Source: Axinella damicornis (taxonomy: Eukaryota > Porifera > Demospongiae > Axinellida > Axinellidae). Taken from it: DNA of 64,000 bases. Positions 1 through 12,003 of this stretch are shown piece by piece (within the stretch, counting starts at the first letter, position 1; every line of letters begins with the position of its first letter). The translations under genes were made by a program, and so were the position numbers. Below the pieces are notes generated by a model. The model searched no databases and had not been told where the DNA came from. It worked only from the letters and a program-made list of their open reading frames with translations. The stretch is from the NCBI GenBank assembly GCA_963931865.1, contig OZ007509.1, positions 6,154,882 to 6,218,881 on the forward strand, written 5' to 3'.

Positions 1-1286
1 CAGGAGAATTAGAAGGACACACACCTACACCACCCAGACTGAGTACATGAAGTACTGCGTCAGGAATTTTGGCCTCTGTCAGGAAAATTGGAAGGACACA
101 CACCATACACCACCCAGACTGAGTACATGAAGTACTGCGTGAGGAATTTTGGCCTCTGTCAGGAAAATTGGAAGGACACACACCATACACCACCCAGACT
201 GAGTACATGAAGTACTGCATCAGGAATTTTGGCCTCTGTCAGGAGAATTAGAAGGACACACACCTACACCACCCAGACTGAGTACATGAAGTACTGCGTC
301 AGGAATTTTGGCCTCTGTCAGGAGAATTAGAAGGACACACACCTACACCACCCAGACTGAGTACATGAAGTACTGCGTCAGGAATTTTGGCCTCTGTCAG
401 GAAAATTGGAAGGACACACACCTACACCACCCAGACTGAGTACATGAAGTACTGCGTCAGGAATTTTGGCCTCTGTCAGGAAAATTGGAAGGACACACAC
501 CATACACCACCCAGACTGAGTACATGAAGTACTGCGTCAGGAATTTTGGCCTCTGTCAGGAGAATTAGAAGGACACACACCTACACCACCCAGACTGAGT
601 ACATGAAGTACTGCGTCAGGAATTTTGGCCTCTGTCAGGAAAATTAGAAGGACACACACCTACACCACCCAGACTGAGTACATGAAGTACTGCGTCAGGA
701 ATTTTGGCCTCTGTCAGGAAAATTGGAAGGACACACACCATACACCACCCAGACTGAGTACATGAAGTACTGCGTCAGGAATTTTGGCCTCTGTCAGGTA
801 AATTGGAAGGACACACACCTACACCACCCAGACTGAGTACATGAAGTACTGCGTCAGGAATTTTAGCCTCTGTCAGGAGAATTAGAAGGACACACACCTA
901 CACCACCCAGACTGAGTACATGAAGTACTGCGTCAGGAATTTTGGCCTCTGTCAGGAAAATTAGAAGGACACACACCTACACCACCCAGACTGAGTACAT
1001 GAAGTACTGCGTCAGGAATTTTGGCCTCTGTCAGGAAAATTAGAAGGACACACACCTACACCACCCAGACTGAGTACATGAAGTACTGCGTCAGGAATTT
1101 TGGCCTCTGTCAGGAAAATTGGAAGGACACACACCTACACCACCCAGACTGAGTACATGAAGTACTGCGTCAGGAATTTTGGCCTCTGTCAGGAAAATTA
1201 GAAGGACACACACCTACACCACCCAGACTGAGTACATGAAGTACTGCGTCAGGAATTTTGGCCTCTGTCAGGAAAATTAAAGGACA
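1..1286. repeat. Satellite array, 79-80 bp unit, about 16 copies
   Basis: The unit starts CAGGARAATTRGAAGGACAC and ends GGAATTTTGGCCTCTGT, and it repeats head to tail with very few differences. The variants are A/G in the first line of each unit and 'cacctacacc' against 'caccatacacc', which gives the 79/80-bp length difference. The array begins before base 1 and breaks off near 1286 in a partial unit. Variants are interspersed rather than in blocks, which suggests ongoing unequal exchange. No unit is open in a frame that would suggest a repeated protein. Confidence 0.97.
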
Positions 1287-2769
1287 TGTGCTTATGCAGG
1301 AAAATCCTGATGTAGCTACAGCACCTTAAAGCTAATTACAGGCATATCAAAGTGAAAGTGCAGCACGTCGACAGTAACTGTTGATTGACCACGCGGGAAA
1401 ATTATTACTGATATACCATTTCATATTGCTCTTGTACAACCCTTGAGCTGTATTAACAGTTCAACAGTGCCCCTCCTGCTCCAGCTCCTGCAATACCGGG
1501 TAGCCTGCAGATCTATACTCCGAGTTGAGTCTGGGAATGAGACTAACTAGATGTGTTCAAGTGCAGTCACAGTACATTGGCTTGGCCTTGCTTGTAGGAC
1601 TAAGTTTATGACGTATTAACCTACGTGAACACCCCTTTCACCCCACATGCTCGCAAATGTCACATACTATCTTCTTCAGGGCGACAGACAGAAACAATGA
1701 AGGTAGATGTGGATTGAATGTGACTTCACAACTTCCCACCAGTTAGGTCTGGCCCCGTGAGACTACCAAAGTTTGTCCTGAGGAGAATCTTCACCTTGTA
1801 CGTACCAATGATCTTGGACATGTAGTACATGTACATGTAGTAGTAGACATGGAATACCTTGACAAAGGTAGCAGCACACTGAAAGAATTTTGCTGTAGTA
1901 CTGAGTCTACTGACAATGTCAGCAAATGCAGACTTCTCTACTGGACTCAACTATTAGAGTGAATTGAACCTGATATTCTGCATAATTACAGAGTACAGGC
2001 ATGTAGTTGTCTGTAAGTAATTTACTCACAGTCAGTATAAGACCGCTTTGAAAGTGCAGAGCAGCCTTCTCCCATGGGGAAAATGTTCGGACAGCGTGCA
2101 TATGTGATCCCACTCTGCCATGCACCCAGCCCCTTTGGAGATCTTGTCGGTGCCAAAGCATTGCGTCAACAGTGGGAGGGGGGGCTGCTGGGTGGGTGGG
2201 AGATGATGGTGAGTATAGAGTTAGGGGTTCAGAGTACTCCGGTAGTGGATGCTAACTGATGTCCACAGAGAACAGTTACACAAGAACTCAACTCACATGG
2301 ACATTACAAGATGACATGATGCATCCACGTATATATGCATACACCAGTCACTGGCATGCACGAGTCTACATGCACAAGTACGCATACCTCAGGATGATTA
2401 TTGCACAAGTGTAGTATCGTAACTTAAAATGGGGTAACCCCGTTGAGGACAGGCTTAATTTGAGTTCATTTTCTTATGAATTTCATTCTTTACACAGATG
2501 ACTTGTTGACTGCCACCAGCAGAAACCTTCTACCTGGTAAAGCAGCAAGCAAAGTTATGGCCAGTGTTGGTGGCTGAAGAAAGAAGATGCGTACAGGACT
2601 AGTTGCAAAACTTATTTTGTACGATATTACCATGCTCATGTGCACATGATGGGCTCAAGTTCAACCAATTCCAACCAAATACAAACCTGCTATTGACAGT
2701 TGAATGACTATCATGACAAAGTAATAATCAGGGGTGCCAGTTTCAAGTCGGGCTGAGTTCATGGGGGTC
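1287..2769. other. Unassigned stretch after the satellite
   Basis: No convincing gene was found. Open frames are short (under 90 codons) and lack recognisable motifs or paired splice sites. A short segment near 2500-2560 is preceded by a TTTACACAG acceptor-like string and followed by a GTAAAG donor-like string, but it encodes nothing recognisable. Confidence 0.5.
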
Positions 2770-2975
2770 GCAATTTTGCTCATGAATAATTAATGCGATG
2801 ACGTCACTCGCATACGGTTATATAGAGTTATTCATCTGTTTACGTTTTCCCATGGCGGCAACGTTAACCGGAATAAACAAGGGGGGGCCTTCTCTCTTTG
2901 ATGCGGCTAGCGGCCCTTTCAAGTTTCAAATCGGTACTCTGATGTGGCCGTGCGGTACCTTGAAGATTTGTTTGA
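2770..2975 (+). repeat. Dispersed repeat A, copy 1
   Basis: This segment recurs with small differences at 32830-33022, including CATGAATAATTAATG, the GATGACGTCACTCG motif and the GATGTGGCCGTGCGGTAC block. It contains a CRE-like TGACGTCA and an ATGGCGGCAACG start-like string, so it resembles a copied promoter/5'-exon segment carried by a mobile element. A T-tract follows at about 2980-2998. Confidence 0.75.
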
Positions 2976-2999
2976 ACACTTTTTTTTTTTTTTTTTTAA

Positions 3000-3890
3000 G
3001 TAAAGAGCTATTCTGGTTTATTGAATGTAGCGATGGGCTATCTAAGTGTGAATAGCTAGGTGGAGTGAGCAGGAATGTTTGTGGGTCTGCTGAAGTGGCC
3101 GAAGAACAGCCTGGAAAGTGAACAACCTCCGACAGCTCCCTGGCCAAGGTACTCTAGAGAGTTGACCTTTCGGCATTACAGGCCACGCCCATTTTTGTGT
3201 TAGGGCGAATTTGGCTGGTTTGGTAGCTGGACTGAGCTGGTGAGAGGGAGTAGATGTGTGGCCAAAACTCTGTAACGGTAGCTACTGCCTTGTACCCAGG
3301 CTACGTGGGACTTACCGTGCAACCTCAAATGGCCTATGACGACTTTGGTTTGCAGTTGGAGAAGCGGCCTCTTGTTGCTGTTTGAGTAAACCAGTGGATG
3401 TTAGCCACCTAAATCTAGCTACATGTGCCGGTCCTAACACAGCCTTTAAGGTAGGAAACATGGGTACAGCGATCTCCGAAACAAAGTTGGTGGATAAATG
3501 GGCAGCATCAAAGCGTACACAAGTTTTTCAGCAATACTTTGCATCAAACTGCTCCCTCTGTTTGAAAACGCCCTAAAACTCAATTTTAAGGTCCTCTACT
3601 AAACTGAAAATTTGGACCCTCTTCAAGGCCCCACCCACACTCTGACCCCATAATCAATACACACACAAAACAGGCCAAAAAACTACGTATGGATTTGCTC
3701 TCCTCAGTTGCAGGCTACAGCCCAAAACTCACTGCCGCCCTCAAAAACAGAGGTTTGGCTTCCCTAGGCTTTCAAAAAAAATCATCCACGCACACCAACT
3801 AAAACCGACTAAAGCCAAGGCCACTTTGTCAACCTACCCCCTGCAAAACTAGGTATGCTTTTCCACGTTCACCTCTCGAGACTTGACCTT
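3000..3890 (+). repeat. Dispersed repeat B, copy 1
   Basis: Segment 3000-3280 matches 34047-34320 in the same orientation. Segment 3440-3890 matches 34320-34765 in the opposite orientation, for example the CACGTTCACCTCTCG end and the GGTACAGCGATCTCCG end. The two copies therefore differ by an internal inversion, and about 160 bp near 3280-3440 have no counterpart in the second copy. No transposase is visible in either copy. Confidence 0.75.
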
Positions 3891-4204
3891 TGACCTGAGC
3901 TGCTTGGGTTACAAAATGTCACCGCGCTTAAACAGGAAGCAACTTCGAGTCCCCCACAGAGGTGCCTAACAGCTTGTATGCCACAGTTACAGCTAAGACA
4001 GCCAGGAGAGATGGGATTTGGGCAAGCTGAACTTGACCTGGGGCCATTTCCAGCTTCCTGGAGATTCAGGCAAAGGAATGGTAAATTTTGTATGCACGGA
4101 GGCGGCGGCACGTATTTAACAATTGGGGGGGCAAGCCATCTAGGAACTGCTACCTTTACTGCTACCTTTTATTACATTTAAAAGATAAGATCGAAAAAAG
4201 AATG

Positions 4205-4205
4205 T

Positions 4206-4236
<31 letters not shown>

Positions 4237-4243
4237 GGGGGGC
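4205..4243. repeat. T-tract followed by long G-tract
   Basis: A run of T passes directly into about 27 consecutive G. It is one of at least eight long G/C homopolymers in the window. The true length is uncertain because such tracts are hard to sequence and assemble. Confidence 0.95.
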
Positions 4244-5020
4244 TAGTCCCCCCTGCCCCCCCTCTAATGCTGAGGACTTCTATTAGCAGGCTTGCATTGA
4301 TTTCACAGCACGGATAGCTCTAGGAATGCCACAAGGGTCCTTGTGGGCCATGCCATTGTCACATTGTCAATCCATTTATAGCTCTGTCACTAGATATTCA
4401 TGTTCACACTGTTAAAATTAGGGTGCTCATTCGCATGTTCCAGAATAGCACCCTGGGTGCTGCAGTGGTTTCCATGGTAACCTTGGTAGATCGTGAACGT
4501 TACGGGTGCTACCCATGTGGAAGATCGCCTTCAAGTCAGCAAGTTGGCTTCGTCTGTTCTCTCGTTGTGAATTCGCTGTCGGCTGGAGGTAGCCACAGGC
4601 GGTGATGGATGCCTTCAAGAAAATCTACTTCTCCCCTCCCAAGGCCCCTGACTTGTTGCGCTATAAACCTCTGAAATAAGGGCGAAAGCGGGTTGATTAT
4701 TGGTGACGCGCCTCCGTACTTTGCCGCCAATGTTCTCCCCCCAACCTTCTATTGGTGTGCACGCCTGTTCTAGGAGAACTGCCAAATGAGTACCGAAGTT
4801 CATGATAGTGTGAAGCTTGTATGGCCTATATATGAGGGTACAATAACCTACAAAGCTTTTGTTGCCCTCTGTGTTCATCTGTGAATGCTTGTGTTGATGC
4901 AGGGTGGAAACGCTGTCCAGGATCAACTTGAAGTACGAAGTAAGCATACCGCGGCCGTTCAGGCTAAAAATCTGTTCGCCCCACGCCTCAAGGGCTCAGT
5001 GTTTCCAGTTGATTAATATT
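4244..5020. other. Unassigned stretch
   Basis: Nothing recognisable as a gene was found. A short phrase around 4365 (TAGCTCTGTCACTAGA) recurs near 49562, so part of it is a dispersed repeat. Confidence 0.45.
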
Positions 5021-5023
5021 GAC

Positions 5024-5645
5024 ACTGTAAAAAGAGAAGGACTACTTGGACCAGACTCCAGTTGTAGTAGAGTGTATTACTACCTTATTTCCTGCTAGGT
5101 TATTTCCTGTACGCATTCATTTCCTGTCATTGTTATATTACTGTACACTTATGATGTATCTTCTTGTCCATTCTGCTCAGTTCGCTCGTATTGATCTCGA
5201 GAATAAAGTGTTTAACTAGTGCCCACAGTTTAGCTACTGCTCTCCTCCACTGTGGTGATCTAAGAATGGGCCCACAACCACAAATGTTGTGTAGCTTCAC
5301 TTCTTAATCAGGATGGAAGACCTAGTGGTCAAGCAGTGTAAATGATCTGCTTGAATGCACATGGTTTGGAAGCAGCAACTATGGCATAGAATTGCTATAA
5401 GTGCAGCTGCATGTTTCCTAGCCACATAACTAGGTTTTCCTATTGGATACTACTATAATAGGATCAAAGTAGTGCACCTGATCACCACAGTGGAGTCACT
5501 GAGATGTAACTATGGTGACCAAAGTAGTGCACCTGATCACCACAGTGGAGTCATTGAGATGTAACTATGGTGACCAAAGTAGTGCACCTGATCACCACAG
5601 TGGAGTCACTGAGATGTAACTATGGTGACCAAAGCCTGGTTAAGG
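5024..5645 (+). mobile_element. MITE of the TGTAAAAAGAGAAGG family, with internal triplication
   Basis: The left end (CTGTAAAAAGAGAAGGAC) and the right end (ATGGTGACCAAAGCCTGGTTAA) match the ends of copies at 27308-27803, 42730-43298 and 44797-45232. The shared core contains CTCCACTGTGGTGATC. Within it, a unit of about 57 bp (CACCTGATCACCACAGTGG) is repeated three times at 5466-5632. No coding capacity is visible. The left arm seems to be separated from the core by unrelated sequence around 5090-5215. Confidence 0.65.
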
Positions 5646-8645
5646 CTGGTATATAGATTTTCCAGAGATAATAGATATATAATTATAGTTGTTGATCCAT
5701 GGAGTGAGTGCAATCATAGCTAGCAAGTAGAGCTTGCAATTGGTGAGGAACAGAGTCAAAGGTTTTTTGCAGACGTCAAAGCCTTTTTGCATTGCGCCTG
5801 CGATCATGTCCTAGATATAAGACACAGAACATATCTATGCTGTGATCAAAGAACCAGTCTTCGCATGAATTGTCTTGTCAATCAAACGAGGCACTTGAGG
5901 TAAACCTCTCTAGCTGTATATATAATTTATCTGTCGACTGTATTTTGTGAGTGAGGTGAATGCCTATCTTTACTCTTTGTGGCTGTTTGATGGAGCTTGA
6001 ACATCCCGGGAACAATTATCCTATAGCTAATTCAAACTCCGCTGCACCAACCGTTATCGTGCATGGTGCTACAGGAATTCTAGTGTAAGATATATGTACT
6101 GAAAGTGCTCACTACCACTGAGTTAACCACAACTTATGGGTTGCTTTAACTCATACATGTAGCTGCTCTGGCTCTGCAAAACCTTGAAGTTCCGTTCACT
6201 TGTTCCCCACTCACCGAGGTATGAGAAGTCATGAGGTCACCTAGTCACTGTTAACTGTCTGTCACCTATAGGGGGTATACCCATACTAACAGGAAAATTG
6301 GGACCCCTGGTCATTCTGTAGTGAAGAATTCAAATACACATGCACAAATTAAATCAGGGGCGTAAGAAGAAGTTTTGTAGTAGGGGGGCTGATGTGACGG
6401 ACAGGTAGACTCAGTGGGCGGGCAAAGCCAATCCATAATTAGGGGGGTCCGGGGGCATGTCCCCCTGGGAAAATTTTTGCTTTTTAGGCGCTTTAAGACT
6501 AATTTTGGTGCAATCTGAGCCATTTCCACTGCATTGCACTGAGGTTGATTTTATGATGAAAAACGGTAGAATGGCACAACACCAACAACAACAGAGCCAG
6601 CGCCATCGTCACTATCTGCGCCTTGCTGCTGTGTCTCGACAACTGGTTCAGTGTTCACAGTCACCGACGTTCCTGCGATGGGTCCTGGTCAGTCTCTGTA
6701 CGACAAAAAAGTGGTAGCTACACTGATACCAGGCACCACTGTGACGTGACAAGCTTATACATCTCTTGGCGATTGACACAGCATACTAGGCTAGATTCAA
6801 TCTGCCAAGCTCTTGGCGACGTAGCTAGTGGTTAACTTAGCTACGCCGTATCAGTCGCCAAGATAGAAACAGTGTGTAGGCAGTGTGTATAGCTGCTAGC
6901 TAAACGTTACCTTACCTAGTACAGTCCATGAAACCGGGGAGAAGAACGACTGGACGTGCCTCTCAGTCTGCGCCATGCCGCATACCGTGTGCTATAGCGC
7001 TTACACCGGCTACACGTGGCTGTGCGGAAGGGGGGCAGAGCCCCCTGCCTTTGTTTTTTGGGGGGGCTCCAGCCCCCCCAGCCCCCCCGGTTCTTACGCC
7101 AGTGCAAATTCCGGCGTAAACATAGGCCGTAACCAGTCCACATCCAGTCCACCAAGTGTGTGATCGTTGTTAAGCGTCGTGAACAGTTCCGTCCTTCTGT
7201 AAACAGCAAACACAACTTAAGGTACTGTGCAAGTGTGTACTACAAGTACAAGCTATAATGCTAGCGAATTCGAACATTTGAGTTCAGAGTCAGGTCCAAT
7301 ATGGGCACATAGTCTGGCAAAGCCAGACCCTGCTAGCACATACCAGACTAGCATGTATAGTGTGGTGGTAATGCTTATGTATAAAAGCTGCGGGTAACCT
7401 TCCCAAATTGCTTTGTAGCCTCTGCCCGGCGGTAGCCACTGCCGCCGCCCGGCAGAGGATCTTGTGGCCAACACTTGTTTGTCTTCACGCCACAATTCAT
7501 GATCAATGGCCCACCTAGTGCCCTTGATATAGTATAGTATTTGCTGGAATAAGTCAGCTCAGAGAGCTTCTGGTCAATAATGACATCTCGCCTGCTAAGT
7601 AGATGGCAAATTTTTCACCATTATTTTGTTGTGCCATGCATACAGTCATTCAGCCATTTGTGATGGTAGTCGAGGATACTCCTGTCAGTGACTCTCAGGC
7701 CTTCACAGACCGGCATGCATATATCCAAAGATCATACATATATGGCTCAACGGAATTTTGGTCATTACCTTCCTTTTCATTTGTCTTCCCTGTGATGAGC
7801 GCTATAGCTATTGGAAGAGAAGGAGAAGGTAGCTGAGGCAAGGGAGGAAATGGAAACAAATGTGAAGTTGGAGGTTATGCTGGCACAGAAGAGAAACCTC
7901 ATCATCAAGAAACAAGAACGAAATCCACTTTTGTCTCAAAGTACTTTTCGATTATTATGCAAACATCAACACTGAAATCTGGTTCTGCAAATATAACCCA
8001 AAGTCATAGTATTGCTCCCTATACCTGGTACTGTGGTAACCAAAGAATCTGCATACAAGTGAAGCCAGTAGATACTTCAACCATCAAAGGAAAAAGAAAC
8101 CCTAAGTCATAGTCATAGTATCACTCAGCCACATCAAAAGTACCAATATGACACTTGTAAGGGCAGGCAATAGCCAAAGATCTTGGCAAATGTATAATAC
8201 GTTTGTTGCAAATATGATAAGCATGCAAATATGAGCATCCACTTGCATGACAAATTATTAATATATGAGGTCATCTTGTCAACAACATAAAAATTATGAC
8301 TGTACTGTATGTATAAAAGTTAAAACAAGTAGATGGAAAGAAATTTGAAGTAAAGCAGCGAAGTGGAGACAAAAAAAATGACTCTCTAAGTTCTGTCCCA
8401 TATTAATATGGGGTCATTCCTGTGTGTTATATCGACTTATTCTGCAAAACCAGAGAGGACAAGACACACTAAATAAGAGCACGTTATACTTTCCGTTCAC
8501 CCCTGTGAGCATTTCTACAGTTGCTCACTTGACAGTTTCAATTATATGCTAACTATCAGGGCCTAAAATAATTACTACTACTACCCCAGTTGCTGCCCAA
8601 ATGCTATTATTGAGCGGGAGGAGAGGGGGAATGAGAGTTCACTGA
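5646..8645. other. Unassigned region with repeat scraps
   Basis: No gene could be supported. The region contains G/C-rich transposon-like phrases: GGGGGCATGTCCCCCTGGG near 6452, and the G-rich/C-rich hairpin around 7025-7095. A related phrase is at 14828-14850, which suggests an old dispersed element. The remaining open frames are short and featureless. Stretch 7840-8640 is AT-rich and holds nothing recognised. Confidence 0.45.
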
Positions 8646-10083
8646 TCAAGAAAAAGTTTTTAGGCCCTGCTGATTTGACTGACGTTCCATTATGCAATGT
8701 ACCCGCCATGGTATAGTATACATGTAAGACGACAACTTACCGTAATGATTATCGTTTGTCAACAACTCTAGAGTGCAATCCCTTAAGCCATTGAACGATT
8801 GATTTCTTGGAAGAACACACAAATGGCCTGCACCTAGCGCAAAACCACTGGCCTTTATCCAGTTACTACCAGCTCTCACTTGGATGTATGACTGAGCCAG
8901 CAGGATGAAATCAACCCAAACTGCCAGCATCCCTTCTTTTTGAGCTTCATTGGGGCCAGTTTTCTTGTTTACGTTATCCACATTAGTCAACACGGCATCT
9001 AAAGTCCTATACCTGACACCATATGTATTTGCTGCAAGGTCTTTGACTAGTGTAGAGTCTGTAGCCAGGAAGATCGAACTGTTCAAGCCTATAATTCTGT
9101 TGGAAACATTGACAGCACACTGCAACATCTTCTCCCATTGATCTTTCTTTCTAATGAACTTAGGACTGCTAGCTCTCTCCAAATAGTTTGTTCCCACAAA
9201 GCCAGTCCTGATATGGACTGAAACATATTTCTGCGTATCCAGAGCTAATCGATGCTTGGCACTGTTCATGATGCGGAGCAAATCATTCCTGAATTGAAAC
9301 AAGTATCTAAATACAATTCCAAGTATTTCATTCATCTCTGCCTTGGTGAGGAGATGTAATCCTGTCCTCTTCAGCCCGTCAGTTAGCCACTCAGGGTGAG
9401 ACCTCCTAATGGTTTCAAGTTCCAGATTTGTAGTGATAGCAACATTCATTGGAGAATTTAGGCAGGAAAACATGACCTGCATTTTACCTGTCGAACAAAC
9501 TTTCACATTTCCAGTATCAGATTTCTCAGGCACCCAGTTGATGAGGTTTGGCTTCAGGTAGATCTGTTCTCCATTGGGTGTTCCCCAATGCAACAGCAGC
9601 TTCCTTCGATTAAACATCGCAAGTAACAACGTGTACGCAATTCCTCTTAGTCTGTCCCCTAACCCTCCACATGATTTATGCTCAGAATCACATTCGTATA
9701 TGAGTCGAGGTGCATCACACGTTCTACCATGGAAAGCAGCATATTCAGCTAAGGCCAGAAGGAGTTTATCATACTTCCTTGGAAACAATCCTTCACTACC
9801 AGGGTGGCATGTTATTGGTTGGATCTGGTCTCTCTTTGACGGTTTGCAGGGCTAACGTATGATCTTCTTTAGCAGTTGCTGGAAACAATCCTTCACTACT
9901 AGGGTGGCATGTTATTGGTTGGATCTGAAGTCCCTCTTTGACGGTCTGGAGGGCTAACGTATGATCTTCTTTAGCAGTTGCTGCTGGAAAATTCTGAGGT
10001 GACTCTGAACATAGCTAATATAGATAAACAAGAAATCCAAGCATACCTGCCGCAAGAAGATATAGGGTAGTTCTGTTCAGCAT
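8646..10083 (-). CDS. Fucosyltransferase-like type II membrane protein, 5' end damaged
   Basis: The long open frame at 8646-9788 carries a GGLGDRLRGI motif and, further on, SVHIRTG followed by ATDS. These fit the GDP-fucose-binding GT-B fold of the O-fucosyltransferase and alpha-1,2/1,6-fucosyltransferase superfamily, so transfer of fucose to a glycan or protein in the secretory pathway is the likely role. The natural start appears to be ATG at 10083. It opens with a hydrophobic signal-anchor (LYLLAAGMLGFLVYL) as expected for a Golgi enzyme. The same frame then meets TAG at 10015-10017 (codon 23). It resumes through the first copy of a 100-bp tandem duplication, and a 2-bp length difference in the second copy shifts the frame. 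A strong splice donor (GTAAGT at 8735-8740) suggests that the last roughly 30 codons may be read-through and that a 3' exon, not identified, exists. This may be a pseudogene, a null allele, or a gene with a start I cannot see. Confidence 0.7.
9781..9984. repeat. Tandem duplication (100 and 102 bp) in the fucosyltransferase-like gene
   Basis: Segments 9781-9880 and 9881-9982 are near identical, both starting GGAAACAATCCTTCACTAC. The segment near the main frame lacks 2 bp relative to the other (in the GGATCTG..CTCTTTGACGG stretch), so the two are not in phase. The distal copy reads in frame from the signal-anchor. The proximal copy joins the long catalytic frame only after its length change. 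Confidence 0.93.
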
Positions 10084-10164
10084 TGTTTGAGGGTTCCAGT
10101 TCCTATTTAGGTCAAGCAGTCAATAAGATTAATGATGACCTCCTACCCACTTCTCTGCAGTGAT

Positions 10165-10165
<1 letters not shown>

Positions 10166-10199
<34 letters not shown>
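10166..10199. repeat. Poly-C tract, about 34 bp
   Basis: An uninterrupted C run. It creates spurious proline- or glycine-rich open frames on the two strands, and these are not genes. Confidence 0.97.
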
Positions 10200-10251
10200 A
10201 GTACCCCCCAGTACCCACAAATTGCTTTCTCTTCAGTGTACCCACAGGCTT

Positions 10252-12003
10252 AGTCTCGTGCCCAGACCACACCCCCTCACGGGGAGAGACGGTCTGGTGA
10301 ACGAAATCGTATTTCTTGGGCTTGAAGCATACTATGGAATGTGTAATCATTGTATAATCCCGTTGTGTTAACCCTTTAACCACCGAATTCTTCCCACCAA
10401 GACAACACATTTTCATGCATTCAGCGCACACCACTTTCATAGGTACTCCTCTCCCACAGCATTCGCTCCTCAGCGGCCAAACTTGGTGGGGCCCGCACAC
10501 GTGGAGAGACCCCTCTGGCAATACCGTTAATGATATTCATGACCCCACAAGCCCAGCAATCGGAGGTCAAAGGTGGATGTCAGCCGGATTTTCGCCCAAC
10601 ATTTCCCTAAACTTGGGCCAGATCTGACTGATGGCACACCTTACACCACCAATTTGCATGTTTTCTTGAGGCCCTGGGTGGGGTCTATGAATATCATTAG
10701 AATCAAAAATCCTCGATCAATGAATCTCATTAAAATCAAAAACTCCCACAACATGCGAAGGGGGGGGGGGGCTGCCAAATTTTTGAGTTCGTACCTCAAA
10801 GTCGTCCCTGGGCCCTCTGAAGCTTTTTTGGTCACTTTTTGGACTGACGAGAAGCCCTACAAATGCATAGGGTCTAAATGACGTCTATAGACGTCAATGG
10901 GGCTTAAAGGGTTAAGTGCCTGCGAAAGCATCCACTGAAGGCTCCCGTGTCGACCAAGCGCAACCATGGCTACTCATGTCGGGAGAGAAGATGTACTAAC
11001 CTTTTGCCACTCACCCATGGCCCATAGAAGGTTTTTGAAGCATCCTTCGCTGTCCATGAAATCTGCTTTCCGTTAGTTGGCAGTCCTTTCGGGCACTTTA
11101 CTGGGGTCAAACACGAAGAACGGCCCTTTAGGGCTAGGGCCAGCATTAGCTTGCACCTAGAGGGGGCCCTTTGTTGTACTTGCAGGGGCGTAGCAACCAG
11201 TTTTGATCTAGTAAGGCCAGCAGATACAACACAGCGCACCGCCGAAGGCGGTGCGCAGAGCCGCAAAGCGGCGATCAGTGCAGTCCGCGCGAAGCGCGGA
11301 AAAATTTTTTTACGTGTTCTTTTTAGCGATCAGGAAGCGCTCTCGTAGCATCTCTGCGCATTCTGGACATGTTCCCAGACGTGCTGATTTTTCTCGCCAT
11401 CTTCAGTCACGTGTTCCACTAGCCTCGTCCCCCGGCCCTATAGGCCTAGTATTGAAACTGGGAACGAGGCTAGTGCATGGCTAGTCTCGTACCCAGGGGA
11501 CGGGCTGGGAACGAGGCTAGTCGAATGGCACGCGTGCTAGCGAGCAGCACAGCTCAGGCGTCTGCGGAGAGTTTTCCAAACAAAAAAGTAAGACACTGAA
11601 AATCTACTACGGCCATGGCCGTACTAGCCGTACCGGCTCCTACGCCCCTGACTTGATCCCTTTACTGACCTCGCTTCCAAAGCTCTCAACTTGATCCTTC
11701 ATAAGCGATGTCACAGGGCTCACAACCTGCACAATCGAATGCAAAAGTCTTCAGAAGTTGTCACCACGACGTAGCGTTGCCTTGCACAGTCAAGCGCTAA
11801 GGGCAAACTGGCATATGCATGGCAAAGGCTCTTGGCTGTTGTCTTCTCCAGCTTATGAGTATTCAAAGCGATAACTACGTAATTATTAACAATCTCGCAA
11901 TCTCATTGGTCCTTACCACATTGCGTTAATAAGCCCAAGAAATTCGACTTCGTTCACCAGGCTGTCTCTCCCCGTGAGGGGGTGTGGTCTGGGCACGAGA
12001 CTA
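10252..12003. mobile_element. TIR-bounded composite, 1.75 kb, non-autonomous
   Basis: Inverted ends of about 70 bp face each other. The left end starts TAGTCTCGTGCCCAGACC (10252) and continues through CACGGGGAGAGAC to TTTCTTGGGCTT. The right end is its reverse complement, ending at 12003. The interior holds a piggyBac-like MITE (10372-10911), a GC-rich segment with inverted CGC-rich repeats (11230-11300) and a nested copy of the CCTCG...CGAGG family (about 11420-11515). No transposase was seen. Confidence 0.65.
10372..10911 (+). mobile_element. piggyBac-like MITE, copy 1 (540 bp)
   Basis: TTAA (10368-10371) is followed by CCCTTTAACCACCG at one end. The other end reads CCCCATTGACGTCTATAG inward and is followed by TTAA at 10912-10915. 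Terminal CCCTTTAA/TTAAAGGG repeats with a TTAA target duplication are the signature of piggyBac elements. A second copy in inverted orientation is at 46969-47495. The interior has no open frame of note. A G-tract at 10760-10769 differs between the copies. Confidence 0.87.

Noticed and set aside
1..1286. CRISPR-like array of regular repeats
   Set aside because: Units abut without unique spacers and the context is eukaryotic, so this is a tandem satellite.
10129..10521. Gly- or Pro-rich open frames over the poly-C tract (also at 37687-38020, 62444-62888 and 60212-60439)
   Set aside because: They exist only because homopolymers contain no stop codons. There is no domain or splice support.
10990..11103. 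Minus-strand exon-like segment (KCPKGLPTNGKQISW then a GTGAGT donor)
   Set aside because: The phase does not fit the other candidate exon at 14523-14680, and it lies inside a TIR composite. It was left out as unsupported.
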